From: Clostridia bacterium
GTDB taxonomy: Bacteria; Bacillota; Clostridia; Oscillospirales; Acutalibacteraceae
DNA length: 63,605 bases
Reading direction: 5' to 3'
Assembly: GCA_017403065.1 (NCBI GenBank)
Contig: JAFQOT010000009.1
Location: 1 to 63,605, forward strand
The notes under the pieces are model-generated. The model was not told the DNA's origin. It searched no databases and worked only from the letters and a program-made list of their open reading frames with translations. This document shows positions 47,118 through 56,681 of this stretch, one piece after another; the stretch's first letter is position 1, and each line of letters opens with the position of its first letter. The position numbers and the translations under genes are program-made.

Positions 47118-50100
47118 ATGGTATATAGAATTTATGTTGAAAAGAAAAAGGAGCTTGCAAACGAAGCCCGCGGCTTATTATCTAATATCACAGAGCTTTT
47201 GCAAATAAATTCTGTCAAAGACGTCAGAGTTATCAATCGCTATGATGTTGAAAATATCGAGGAAGAGCTTTTTGAATATGCAGTTGGCACTGTATTTTCA
47301 GAGCCACAGTTAGATATTGCCTCCAAAGAAATCGACACAAAGGATGCTACTGTTTTCGCGGTTGAATTTCTTCCCGGTCAATTTGACCAAAGAGCAGATT
47401 CTGCTGCGCAATGTATTCAGATAATTTCTCAGGGCGAGCGTCCAACAGTTAAAACTGCAAAGGTATACCTGTTGTACGGCAATATTACACAAGCTGAGCT
47501 TGCAGAAATTAAAAAATATGTTATAAACCCTGTAGAAGCGCGTGAAGCCGCATTACAAAAGCCTGAAACTTTAGCTTCAAAATATGAAATTCCAACCCAA
47601 GTTGCCACCTTGGACGGATTTATAGAATTATCCCACGAGGGTCTTTCTGAATTTATTAAAAACTACGGTCTTGCAATGGATATTGACGATATTAAATTCT
47701 GTCAAGAGTATTTTATATCTGAAAAACGTAATCCGACTATTACCGAAATACGTATGATAGATACATATTGGTCAGACCATTGCCGTCACACCACATTTCA
47801 GACAAATATTGACAATGTAACCTTTGAGGATAAGCTTTTAGAAAAAACCTATCAGGAATATCTTGATACCAGAAAGCAGCTTGGCAGAACTAAGCCAATT
47901 TGCCTTATGGACATTGCAACACTTGCTGTAAGATACCTTAAAAAAGAGGGCAAGCTTGACAAGCTGGATGAATCTGAAGAAATCAATGCCTGCACTGTTA
48001 AAATAAAGGTTGAAATTGACGGTGCACAAGAGGATTGGCTTTTACTGTTTAAAAACGAAACACACAACCACCCTACCGAAATTGAGCCATTTGGCGGCGC
48101 GGCAACCTGTATAGGCGGCGCTATACGCGACCCTCTTTCAGGCAGAAGCTATGTTTACGGCGCTATGCGTGTTACAGGCGCGGCAAATCCTCTTAAAAGC
48201 GTTGCTGAAACAATGGAGGGTAAGCTTCCTCAAAGAAAAATCGTTACCACTGCGGCTGACGGTTATTCCTCCTACGGTAACCAAATAGGTCTTGCTACAG
48301 GTATTGTTGACGAAATTTATCACGACGGATATGCTGCAAAGCGTATGGAGATAGGCGCTGTAATTGCTGCAGCCCCTGCAAAAAATGTACGACGCGAGGT
48401 ACCGTGCGACGGTGATGTTGTTATACTTTTAGGCGGCTCTACAGGACGTGACGGATGCGGCGGAGCAACTGGCTCTTCAAAATCTCATACCGTAGAATCC
48501 CTTGAATCCTGCGGCGCAGAAGTGCAAAAGGGTAACGCTCCTGAGGAGAGAAAGCTACAAAGACTTTTCAGAAATTACGAAGCCTGCCGAATGATAAAGC
48601 GCTGTAATGACTTTGGTGCAGGCGGCGTTTCGGTTGCTATTGGCGAGCTTGCTGACGGTCTTGAAATCGACCTGAATGCCGTTCCTAAAAAGTACGAAGG
48701 TCTTGACGGTACAGAGCTTGCAATCAGCGAATCACAGGAAAGAATGGCTGTTGTAATTGAAAAAGAAAATATTGACCGTTTCTTAGAATTAGCCCATAAG
48801 GAAAATCTTCAGGCTGTAAAGGTTGCTGATATTAAGTCCGAGCCACGACTCAGAATGCATTGGAACGGCAAAACAATCGTTGACATCAGCCGCGAATTTT
48901 TAAACTCCAACGGCGCTGAAAAGCATATAACCGTTACTACAGCTAAGCCCGAAATTGATGAAAAGAAAATCGAGGGCAGCTTTACAGAAAACATTAAAAA
49001 AATGGCTGACGACCTTAATATCTGCTCAAAGAGAGGTCTTTCAGAACAATTTGACTCTACAATAGGCGCTGGCACTGTACTTATGCCATTCGGCGGTAAA
49101 AATCAATTAACACCAATTCAGGCTATGGTACAAAAGATTTCTGTTGAAAAGAAACATACTATGGACTGTTCCTTAATGTCTTGGGGCTATAACCCGTTCA
49201 TTACCGAAAAAAGCCCATACCACGGCGCATATTTAGCGGTTGTTGAATCGGTTTGTAAGCTTATTGCTACAGGTGCTGAATTTAAGGATGTTTATCTTAC
49301 TTTCCAGGAATATTTTGAACGTCTTGGTAAAGACAGCAAGCGTTGGGGAAAGCCACTTTCCGCATTGTTAGGCGCATTTAAGGCTCAAATGGAATTAAAA
49401 ATCGGTTCTATCGGCGGTAAGGATTCTATGAGCGGAAGCTTCGAAAATTTAGATGTACCACCCACTCTTGTTTCCTTTGCTGTTACAACAAATAAGGTTG
49501 AAAATATTGTTTCCCCTGAATTTAAAAAATCAGGAAATAGGGTTATCCTCCTTAAAACAGAATATGACAAAGAAACAAATCTTCCTAAAACAGACTCTCT
49601 GCTTAATACCTTTAACAAAGTTACAAGCCTTATGCGTTCAGGAAAAGCTGTAGCTTGCTATACATTAGGTCTTGGTGGCATTGGCGAAGCTATTATGAAA
49701 ATGTGCTTTGGTAACGGTCTTGGATTTAATTTTAATGATAAATTAACCTTAAATGACATCTTTGGATATAATTACGGTTCTTTTGTACTTGAGCTTACTG
49801 ATGATGCTGAGAGTGAAAATACTATAGGTACTGTTACTGATGACGGTAAAATAACCTATATGTCTGATGAAATTGCCCTTAATGAGCTTTTAGGTATTTA
49901 TGAAAATAAATTAGAAAGCGTTTACAGATGCAACATTAAGGATAATAAGACACCTATGGAGAATTTCTCATACTCTGCTCAAACACGCGTTGCTCCCGCA
50001 GTTAAGGTAGCTAAACCTAAGGTTTTAATTCCTGTATTCCCAGGTACTAACTGCGAATTTGATTCTGCTAAGGCTATGGCTGATGCAGGGGCAGAGCCTG

Positions 50101-50810
50101 AAATATTTGTTATCAATAACCTGTCACGTGACGGAATACAAAGAAGTGTAGAAGCCTTTGCTCAAAAGACAAGTGAATCACAAATTATCTTTGTTCCGGG
50201 CGGATTCTCTGGCGGCGACGAGCCTGACGGCAGCGGTAAATTTATTACCGCATTCTTCCGAAATGCCGCTATTAAAGAACAAGTTACCTCTTTACTTGAC
50301 CAACGCGACGGACTTATGTGCGGTATTTGTAACGGCTTCCAGGCACTTATTAAATTAGGCTTGGTTCCATACGGAAAAATTATTGATACCGATGAAAATT
50401 GCCCAACACTTACATTTAATACTATTGCCCGTCACCAGTCAAAAATTGTAAGAACACGTATTGCCTCTAACAAATCTCCTTGGCTTAGCGATACAAATGT
50501 GGGTGATATTTACAATGTTCCGATTTCTCACGGTGAAGGTCGCTTCCTATGCTCTGAGGATTTGATTAAAGAGCTTGCTAAAAACGGACAAATTGCTACC
50601 CAATATGTAGATTTAGAGGGTAATGCTACCTCTGCAATTCAATTTAATCCAAATGACTCTATGTACGCTATCGAGGGTATTACCTCCCCTGACGGCAGAG
50701 TATTTGGTAAAATGGGACACAGTGAGCGTACAGCTAACGGTCTTTACAAAAATGTACCAGGCGATTATGATATTAAAATGTTCAAATCTGCAGTAAAATA
50801 CTTTAAATAA
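47118..50810 (+). CDS. purL: FGAM synthase, single-chain PurL
   Basis: A 1230-residue one-chain enzyme of the long Clostridium/Streptococcus type. An N-terminal PurS-like region is followed by the linker and two synthetase halves (DTYWSDHCRHTTFQT, LLFKNETHNHPTEIEPFGGA, SGRSYVYGAMRVTGA, QIGLATGIVDEIYH), then a class I glutaminase domain: VLIPVFPGTNCEFDSAKAMA, the catalytic cysteine in LMCGICNGFQALIKLG, and the His-Glu of ISHGEGRF. It converts FGAR and glutamine to FGAM. Unlike PurF, its glutaminase residues are all present. Confidence 0.97.
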   Translation: MVYRIYVEKKKELANEARGLLSNITELLQINSVKDVRVINRYDVENIEEELFEYAVGTVFSEPQLDIASKEIDTKDATVFAVEFLPGQFDQRADSAAQCIQIISQGERPTVKTAKVYLLYGNITQAELAEIKKYVINPVEAREAALQKPETLASKYEIPTQVATLDGFIELSHEGLSEFIKNYGLAMDIDDIKFCQEYFISEKRNPTITEIRMIDTYWSDHCRHTTFQTNIDNVTFEDKLLEKTYQEYLDTRKQLGRTKPICLMDIATLAVRYLKKEGKLDKLDESEEINACTVKIKVEIDGAQEDWLLLFKNETHNHPTEIEPFGGAATCIGGAIRDPLSGRSYVYGAMRVTGAANPLKSVAETMEGKLPQRKIVTTAADGYSSYGNQIGLATGIVDEIYHDGYAAKRMEIGAVIAAAPAKNVRREVPCDGDVVILLGGSTGRDGCGGATGSSKSHTVESLESCGAEVQKGNAPEERKLQRLFRNYEACRMIKRCNDFGAGGVSVAIGELADGLEIDLNAVPKKYEGLDGTELAISESQERMAVVIEKENIDRFLELAHKENLQAVKVADIKSEPRLRMHWNGKTIVDISREFLNSNGAEKHITVTTAKPEIDEKKIEGSFTENIKKMADDLNICSKRGLSEQFDSTIGAGTVLMPFGGKNQLTPIQAMVQKISVEKKHTMDCSLMSWGYNPFITEKSPYHGAYLAVVESVCKLIATGAEFKDVYLTFQEYFERLGKDSKRWGKPLSALLGAFKAQMELKIGSIGGKDSMSGSFENLDVPPTLVSFAVTTNKVENIVSPEFKKSGNRVILLKTEYDKETNLPKTDSLLNTFNKVTSLMRSGKAVACYTLGLGGIGEAIMKMCFGNGLGFNFNDKLTLNDIFGYNYGSFVLELTDDAESENTIGTVTDDGKITYMSDEIALNELLGIYENKLESVYRCNIKDNKTPMENFSYSAQTRVAPAVKVAKPKVLIPVFPGTNCEFDSAKAMADAGAEPEIFVINNLSRDGIQRSVEAFAQKTSESQIIFVPGGFSGGDEPDGSGKFITAFFRNAAIKEQVTSLLDQRDGLMCGICNGFQALIKLGLVPYGKIIDTDENCPTLTFNTIARHQSKIVRTRIASNKSPWLSDTNVGDIYNVPISHGEGRFLCSEDLIKELAKNGQIATQYVDLEGNATSAIQFNPNDSMYAIEGITSPDGRVFGKMGHSERTANGLYKNVPGDYDIKMFKSAVKYFK

Positions 50811-50823
50811 GGAGTGTTTATAA

Positions 50824-52500
50824 ATGGCTTATTTATCAGATATTGAAATTGCTCAAAACGCACAGATGCAGCCTATTACTCAGATTGCAAAAGCAGCAGG
50901 TATTGGCGAGGACTATTTAGAGCAATACGGAAAGTACAAAGCAAAAATTGATTTATCCTTACTTAAAGACAGTAAAAAAGAAAACGGCAAACTGATTTTA
51001 GTAACTGCTATTACCCCCACCCCCGCGGGTGAGGGTAAAACAACTACAACTATAGGTTTAGCTGACGGTATGAAGCGTATTGGCAAAAATGTATGCGTGG
51101 CTTTACGTGAGCCATCCTTGGGTCCTGTTTTTGGTATTAAGGGCGGTGCCGCAGGCGGCGGTTACGCTCAGGTAGTACCTATGGAGGATATTAACCTACA
51201 CTTTACAGGTGATTTCCACGCAATAGGTGCAGCCAACAATTTGCTTGCTGCTATGCTTGATAACCACATTCATCAAGGAAATGCTTTAGGCATAGATGTA
51301 AGACGTATTACCTGGAAGCGTTGCGTTGATATGAACGACAGACAGCTTCGTTTCGTGACCGACGGTCTTGGTGGCAAGGTTAACGGCGTGCCCCGCGAAG
51401 ACGGTTTTGATATTACCGTTGCAAGCGAAATTATGGCAGTTTTATGCCTTGCATCCGATATTTCCGATTTAAAGGATAGACTTTCTAAGATAGTTGTTGG
51501 CTACACCTTTGATGATAAGCCCGTAACTGCAGGTCAGCTCAATGCCCACGGCGCTATGGCTGCTCTGCTTAAGGACGCTATTAAGCCTAATTTAGTGCAA
51601 ACTCTTGAGGGCACACCCGCCCTTGTTCACGGCGGACCATTTGCTAATATTGCCCACGGTTGCAACTCAGTAACTGCTACAAAAATGGCTATGAAGCTTG
51701 CAGATTATGCCATTACCGAGGCTGGCTTCGGCGCCGATTTGGGAGCTGAAAAATTTTTGGATATTAAGTGCCGTATGGCAGACCTTAAGCCTTCTGCAGT
51801 TGTTATGGTAGCGACTGTAAGAGCTCTTAAAATGCACGGCGGACTTGATAAAAAAGCTTTATCTGAGGAAAACCTTGTAGCTTTGGAAAAGGGTATTCCA
51901 AACCTTTTAAGACACGTTGAAAATATACTTAATGTATATAAATTACCGTGTGTGGTAGCAGTAAACCGCTTCCCTACCGACACTCAGGCTGAAATTGATT
52001 TCATTATTGCTAAATGCAAAGAGCTTGGTGTAAATGTTGTTTTGTCTGACGTTTGGGCAAAAGGCGGCGAAGGCGGCGAGGAATTGGCTCGTGAGGTTAT
52101 CCGCCTTTGCGATGAGGAAAAGGCTGACTTTACATTCAGCTATGAATTAGAAGGCACTATTGAAGACAAGATTAACACTATTGTTAAAAAAATTTACGGC
52201 GGTGATGGCGCCATCCTTACGCCAAATGCCAAGAAGCAGGCTGCAAAGCTTGCAGAAATGGGATTTGAAAACTGCCCTATCTGTATGGCTAAAACTCAGT
52301 ACAGCTTTTCGGATGATGCCACAAAAACAGGCGCTCCTGAAAACTTTACCATAACCGTTAAAAACCTTAAGATTTCTGCTGGTGCAGGTTTTATTGTAGC
52401 CCTTACAGGCGATATAATGACCATGCCGGGACTTCCTAAGGTCCCCGCAGCCGAAAGAATTGATATAGACGAAAACGGAAAAATAATAGGTCTGTTTTAA
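50824..52500 (+). CDS. fhs: Formate-tetrahydrofolate ligase
   Basis: A 558-residue ATP enzyme. The P-loop [19 protein letters not shown] (about residues 65-83) is clear, as are [48 protein letters not shown] and [20 protein letters not shown]. It forms 10-formyl-THF from formate for PurN and the AICAR transformylase. Its place at the end of a ZTP-riboswitch operon fits the known regulation of folate genes by ZTP. A terminator follows. Confidence 0.97.
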   Translation: MAYLSDIEIAQNAQMQPITQIAKAAGIGEDYLEQYGKYKAKIDLSLLKDSKKENGKLILVTAITPTPAGEGKTTTTIGLADGMKRIGKNVCVALREPSLGPVFGIKGGAAGGGYAQVVPMEDINLHFTGDFHAIGAANNLLAAMLDNHIHQGNALGIDVRRITWKRCVDMNDRQLRFVTDGLGGKVNGVPREDGFDITVASEIMAVLCLASDISDLKDRLSKIVVGYTFDDKPVTAGQLNAHGAMAALLKDAIKPNLVQTLEGTPALVHGGPFANIAHGCNSVTATKMAMKLADYAITEAGFGADLGAEKFLDIKCRMADLKPSAVVMVATVRALKMHGGLDKKALSEENLVALEKGIPNLLRHVENILNVYKLPCVVAVNRFPTDTQAEIDFIIAKCKELGVNVVLSDVWAKGGEGGEELAREVIRLCDEEKADFTFSYELEGTIEDKINTIVKKIYGGDGAILTPNAKKQAAKLAEMGFENCPICMAKTQYSFSDDATKTGAPENFTITVKNLKISAGAGFIVALTGDIMTMPGLPKVPAAERIDIDENGKIIGLF

Positions 52501-52507
52501 AAAAAGA

Positions 52508-52547
52508 AAATCCCCGTTCAGATTTAATTCTGAACGGGGTGATTTTT
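52508..52547. terminator. Terminator of the pur operon
   Basis: CCCCGTTCAGA (52512-52522) pairs with TCTGAACGGGG (52529-52539), T-rich on the plus-strand side and A-rich before it, so it can act for both convergent transcripts. Confidence 0.85.
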
Positions 52548-52552
52548 ATATA

Positions 52553-53218
52553 TTATTGATTTTCGCTAAAGCTATCGGTTTTATTTTCAGGCTCAATCAT
52601 AGGCTGATTTACAGTATTTTCTGTAAATACGGGAAAATCTATACCATTTAAGCTATCCTTGCATTTTAAAAGGCAAAAAGCAGATGCCAACGGTACAAGC
52701 ACACTTAATAATATGTATTTTATTGCCTTTTTCGGCGCTAACTCTTCAAATATTTTATATAAGCATATATATGTACTAATCTGATATGCCATAGCTGCCA
52801 CTATCACTACAAAATAAAGCAGATATATAGCAATAATACATATTATTGTATATAAGCTCAATTCATCTGCGGAGTTGAAAACATTTATAAATAATATAAT
52901 AAATATTGCAACCATTATCATAGCAAAACCTATTACGTAAATTAATGACAAGCACAACAATACCTTACGCCATATATTCTTTATACCTTTTTTATCGTTA
53001 TGATAATCTACAATAGACCCGATTATCCAGTTACTTGCTACGGGTATCCAAGCCATCCACGGATTAGGTATATTCCTACGGCTTGCAATACTATGTAGCG
53101 AAATCGAAGTGATAATATAATTTGCAATTCCGATAGCAAATAAAATTAAATAAATATACATAACCGCAAAAAGCAAGCCAACAATTAAAGCTTCTTCCAT
53201 GCTAATCCCCTTTTCCAT
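52553..53218 (-). CDS. Hypothetical multi-pass membrane protein
   Basis: A 221-residue protein with about four to five hydrophobic segments (about residues 10-34, 60-75, 85-115, 122-150 and 165-182) and a hydrophilic, acidic C-terminal tail. The stretch ASRRNIPNPWMAWIPVASNW (about 46-65) recurs in uncharacterised clostridial membrane proteins. No enzymatic motif is visible and no function can be given. The ATG at 53218 (MEKGISMEE) may be replaced by the second ATG at residue 7. It is monocistronic. Confidence 0.75.
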   Translation of the reverse strand: MEKGISMEEALIVGLLFAVMYIYLILFAIGIANYIITSISLHSIASRRNIPNPWMAWIPVASNWIIGSIVDYHNDKKGIKNIWRKVLLCLSLIYVIGFAMIMVAIFIILFINVFNSADELSLYTIICIIAIYLLYFVVIVAAMAYQISTYICLYKIFEELAPKKAIKYILLSVLVPLASAFCLLKCKDSLNGIDFPVFTENTVNQPMIEPENKTDSFSENQ

Positions 53219-53376
53219 TATTATACTTGTAATTATTATACTGTAAAATTAAAAAATATTCAAGTTTAATTGCAACTAAAGACTTATTTTTAAATTAGTA
53301 AAATTGCCAAAAGCGTAGCAGTTGTTCCTGTCTTAAATTATTTATAAAATTATATTATAAACATAAAATTTATATG

Positions 53377-53405
53377 TTGAAAAAAATGTCAAAATGAGTT
53401 ATAAT
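53377..53405 (+). promoter_or_regulatory. Promoter of the aminotransferase gene
   Basis: TTGAAA (53377-53382), 17-bp spacer, perfect TATAAT (53400-53405), 31 bp before the ATG. Confidence 0.65.
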
Positions 53406-53436
53406 TACTTTATATTGACAAAATGGAGGAATTTTT

Positions 53437-54648
53437 ATGATAAATCGTGCACAAAAATTAGAGCATGTTCATTCTGATATACGCGGACCTCTCTATACTG
53501 AATCACAGCGTATGATTAAAGAGGGTCAGAGTGTACTTCGCCTTAATACAGGAAATCCTGCCACCTTCGGATTCGAAATGCCTGACAGTGTAAGAAATGC
53601 GCTTTTAAATAACGCTGATAAGGCTGTTGGCTACTGCGACCTTAAGGGTATGCCTGAGGCTCGTGAGGCTATCTGCAAATATCACCTTTCAAAAGGTATT
53701 GTGGGTATTACCCCTGATGATATTTATATCGGAAACGGTGTTAGCGAGCTTGTTTCTATGAGCCTTTCTGCACTTTTAAACCCTGGCGATGAGCTACTTA
53801 TGCCTGCTCCAAGTTACTCTCTCTGGAGCAACAGCGCCTATATTGCAGGCGGAAAACCTGTTTTCTACACCTGTGATGAAAGTTCTTCGTGGTATCCTGA
53901 TATTGCTGATATCAGAAAAAAAATCACCAATAAAACCCGCGCTATTGTAATTATCAATCCTAACAACCCAACAGGCGCTACATATCCCAAGGAAATTCTT
54001 GAGGAAATAATTCAGGTTGCACGCGAGCACGACCTTATTATCTTCTCTGACGAAATTTATGACCGACTCACTATGGACGGTGTAGAGCATATCTCAACCG
54101 CTTCCCTCGCCCCTGACAGAATTGTTATCACTATGAACGGTCTTTCAAAATCCCACTGTGTTTGCGGTTTCCGTTGCGGTTGGATGGTTATAAGCGGCGC
54201 CAAGGGTAAGGCAGACGATTATATCGAGGGTATATTCCAGCTTGCTGCTATGCGTCTTTGTTCAAATGCATTAACTCAACTTGTTATTCCTGCTGCTTTA
54301 GAGGATAGCGCCAGCACACGTGCGATGGTTTCACCCGGCGGCAGACTTTACGAGCAGAGAGAAGCAACTATGCGCGAGCTTGAAAAAATCGAAGGAATAA
54401 GCTGTGTTAAAAATACCGCAACCTTCTATGTCTTCCCTAAGCTCGATGTGAAAAAATTCAACATCACAAACGATAAGAAGTTCGCATTTGACCTTCTGCA
54501 CGACAAAAAGATATTTATAGTACCAGGCAGCGGCTTTGACTGGCAAACTCCTGACCATTTCCGTATTGTTATGCTTCCTGAACCGGACAAATTAGCTCAG
54601 GCAGTACGCGATATTGGGGATTTCCTTAAAACATACAGACAAGATTAA
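53437..54648 (+). CDS. PLP-dependent aminotransferase, class I (AlaT/AspC-like)
   Basis: A 403-residue fold-type I enzyme. Motifs are RLNTGNPATFGFEMP, GNGVSELVSMSLSALLNPGD, IINPNNPTGATYPKEIL, DEIYDRLTMDG, the PLP lysine in NGLSKSHCVCGFRCGW (about residue 247) and the substrate arginine in DHFRIVMLPEP. It resembles alanine-forming aminotransferases of Clostridia (AlaT/YfbQ group). The precise substrate is not certain. It is the last gene before the left inverted repeat of the surface-polymer cassette. Confidence 0.9.
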   Translation: MINRAQKLEHVHSDIRGPLYTESQRMIKEGQSVLRLNTGNPATFGFEMPDSVRNALLNNADKAVGYCDLKGMPEAREAICKYHLSKGIVGITPDDIYIGNGVSELVSMSLSALLNPGDELLMPAPSYSLWSNSAYIAGGKPVFYTCDESSSWYPDIADIRKKITNKTRAIVIINPNNPTGATYPKEILEEIIQVAREHDLIIFSDEIYDRLTMDGVEHISTASLAPDRIVITMNGLSKSHCVCGFRCGWMVISGAKGKADDYIEGIFQLAAMRLCSNALTQLVIPAALEDSASTRAMVSPGGRLYEQREATMRELEKIEGISCVKNTATFYVFPKLDVKKFNITNDKKFAFDLLHDKKIFIVPGSGFDWQTPDHFRIVMLPEPDKLAQAVRDIGDFLKTYRQD

Positions 54649-54667
54649 ATATTTTCTACATAACATT

Positions 54668-54736
54668 AAGCACCTTAAAAGTTATAACTTTTAAGGTGCT
54701 TTTAAAAGGAGACAAGAGAACCGTCCCCTTGTCTCC
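54668..54736. repeat. 69-bp inverted repeat, left copy
   Basis: This copy is the exact inverse complement of 61774-61842 over 69 bp. It is made of a hairpin (AAGCACCTTAAAAG with its inverse, a possible terminator) and the dispersed palindrome GACAAGAGAACCG...CTTGTC. A partial second copy of the palindrome follows at 54739-54756. With the right copy it encloses a 7.0-kb gene cassette. Confidence 0.95.
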
Positions 54737-54817
54737 CCCCGTCCCCTTGTCTCCCCCGAAGTGTAACCTATCATTGACGACTGTACAAATAAGCATATGC
54801 TTTTCAGTTTTTAGGGG

Positions 54818-54846
54818 TTGAACTTTGGGTCAAAATGTGCTATGAT
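54818..54846 (+). promoter_or_regulatory. Promoter of the surface-polymer cassette
   Basis: TTGAAC (54818-54823), 17-bp spacer, TATGAT (54841-54846), 47 bp upstream of the first gene. It lies inside the inverted repeats, so it would move with the genes. Confidence 0.6.
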
Positions 54847-54892
54847 AAGCAAATAAAATATGTGATAATGTAAAATATTGTAAGGTGAAAAA

Positions 54893-56584
54893 ATGAACAA
54901 AAGCAAACTATTCAACTCCGTAGCAGTGGTATTACTACCGATTATATCATATCTGTGCTTAGGACCGCTTGAAATATATTATGGAAACACAAAGGATTTC
55001 CCCTTTGAACTTAGCGACTTTTTTCTTGCATCGCTTGGTATTTCTGCAGTAGTACTTTTGTTAGGAGTAGCGTTTCTTTTATCGTTGCCACAAAAAGTAA
55101 ATAATTATTTTTGTGCGGGGATCCTAGCGTTTGGTGTTTGCTCCTATGTGCAGAATATGTTCATGAATACTAAATTAGTTGAAATTGACGGTTCTCAAAT
55201 GAAATGGGAAACGTTAGGTAACTATCCCATTATCAATTTAATAATTTGGATCGTAATTATTTTAGTCATTATATTACTGTGCATCAAACTGCGATTCAGC
55301 ATTGGGTTAATCGCTGGCACAGGTGCATTTCTCAGTATAATCCAGGTGGTTGCGATTATTTCGCTACTAGTTGGCGGAACAGGAAAAACTAACCAGAGTG
55401 TTAATTACAATATGCTCGGAGATGACACCTTTCATGTTGGAAATAAAAAAAATGTAGTTGTGTATGTTATTGACTCTCTTGGCACAACACTGGTTGATGA
55501 TGCATTGAAAGAGTACCCAAATATGCTGGACGATTTTCAAGACTTTACATACTATACTAATGCCGATTGCGAGTACTACTGCACATTTCCTTCTATGACG
55601 CATTTGCTTACAGGCACAGATTTTGATTTTCATGCGGAAAGTTCTGAAGCTTGGCTTGCGAATGCTTGGAATTCGGAGCGCGCAAAGGATTTTTATAATA
55701 TTTTGCACGGTAGTGATGTTACCTGTAATCTATTTTCGTTAGACAATGGATATGTATACGGGGACAAAGTCAATTTGGTTGGCAAATTTGACAATATTCA
55801 GAAAGCGGAAGTTGAAATCGATTTACCGATGCTGATGAAAAAGATTTATAAGCTTTCGGCTTATCGTTATGTTCCCTATGTTATGAAGCCATCATTCGAA
55901 ATACTTACGAAAGATTTCAATAATATTGCAACTATTAAAAACAGCAATTTTGATGTAACGGATGACAATGTTGAGTTCTATGAAGCAATGAAAGCAAACC
56001 ATTATTCCATAAAAGATGATTATGATTCTGTGTTCATGGTTACTCATTTGTTTGGCTCACATGCCCCATGTACGACATCTGCACAGGGCACCTATGTGGA
56101 AGAAGCTACAGTTTATGAAACGATTTGCGGAATATTTAAAATTTTGTCAGATGCAATCTCGGAGTTTAAAGAACTTGGGATTTATGATAATACAGATATT
56201 ATTATTATGGCTGACCATGGCTCTTGGGGAAATGGAGATACACAACCTTTGTTTATGGTAAAAAGAAGCGGAGATCACAGAGATACAATGGTATTTAATA
56301 ATGCACCGATTGCTTTTTCTGATTTCCAAGCAACTGTCTTGGAATTATTTGGACTTAATCATGAAAAGTTTGGAAAATCTATCTTCGACTGGCATGAGGG
56401 AGACATACGTGAACGTACTGTGTATATGAGAAAAACAGATGGCAAAAAACCTTCTGTCAGCGGTTCAGCTTGGAATTCCTACTACGGATATACCTATAGT
56501 GGAGACAAATCCGATTTGAATAAACTAGTTGCTAATGACGAGTACGAATGGCAACCTGCGACAAAATGGATTGATGCCAAATGA
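54893..56584 (+). CDS. Membrane sulfatase-fold phosphotransferase (LtaS-like)
   Basis: A 563-residue protein with about four to five N-terminal membrane segments (residues 8-25, 40-66, 72-92, 110-133, 138-160) and a large outer domain (about 185-540) of the alkaline-phosphatase/sulfatase superfamily. The catalytic threonine probably lies in VIDSLGTTLVDD (about 193-204). PSMTHLLTGTDF follows, and IIIMADHGSWGNGDTQP (about 434-450) carries the metal-binding Asp-His. Related enzymes move glycerophosphate or phosphoethanolamine head groups from lipids to surface polymers. The donor and acceptor here are unknown. First gene of the inverted-repeat cassette. Confidence 0.8.
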   Translation: MNKSKLFNSVAVVLLPIISYLCLGPLEIYYGNTKDFPFELSDFFLASLGISAVVLLLGVAFLLSLPQKVNNYFCAGILAFGVCSYVQNMFMNTKLVEIDGSQMKWETLGNYPIINLIIWIVIILVIILLCIKLRFSIGLIAGTGAFLSIIQVVAIISLLVGGTGKTNQSVNYNMLGDDTFHVGNKKNVVVYVIDSLGTTLVDDALKEYPNMLDDFQDFTYYTNADCEYYCTFPSMTHLLTGTDFDFHAESSEAWLANAWNSERAKDFYNILHGSDVTCNLFSLDNGYVYGDKVNLVGKFDNIQKAEVEIDLPMLMKKIYKLSAYRYVPYVMKPSFEILTKDFNNIATIKNSNFDVTDDNVEFYEAMKANHYSIKDDYDSVFMVTHLFGSHAPCTTSAQGTYVEEATVYETICGIFKILSDAISEFKELGIYDNTDIIIMADHGSWGNGDTQPLFMVKRSGDHRDTMVFNNAPIAFSDFQATVLELFGLNHEKFGKSIFDWHEGDIRERTVYMRKTDGKKPSVSGSAWNSYYGYTYSGDKSDLNKLVANDEYEWQPATKWIDAK

Positions 56585-56681
56585 AATCGGCTTTCAATTT
56601 AACATTTTCACATACAAATCATAAAGTTGATTTTGTCAAGTCTATATACAAACATAGAAACGAAAGAGAGGTGTAAAAGAG

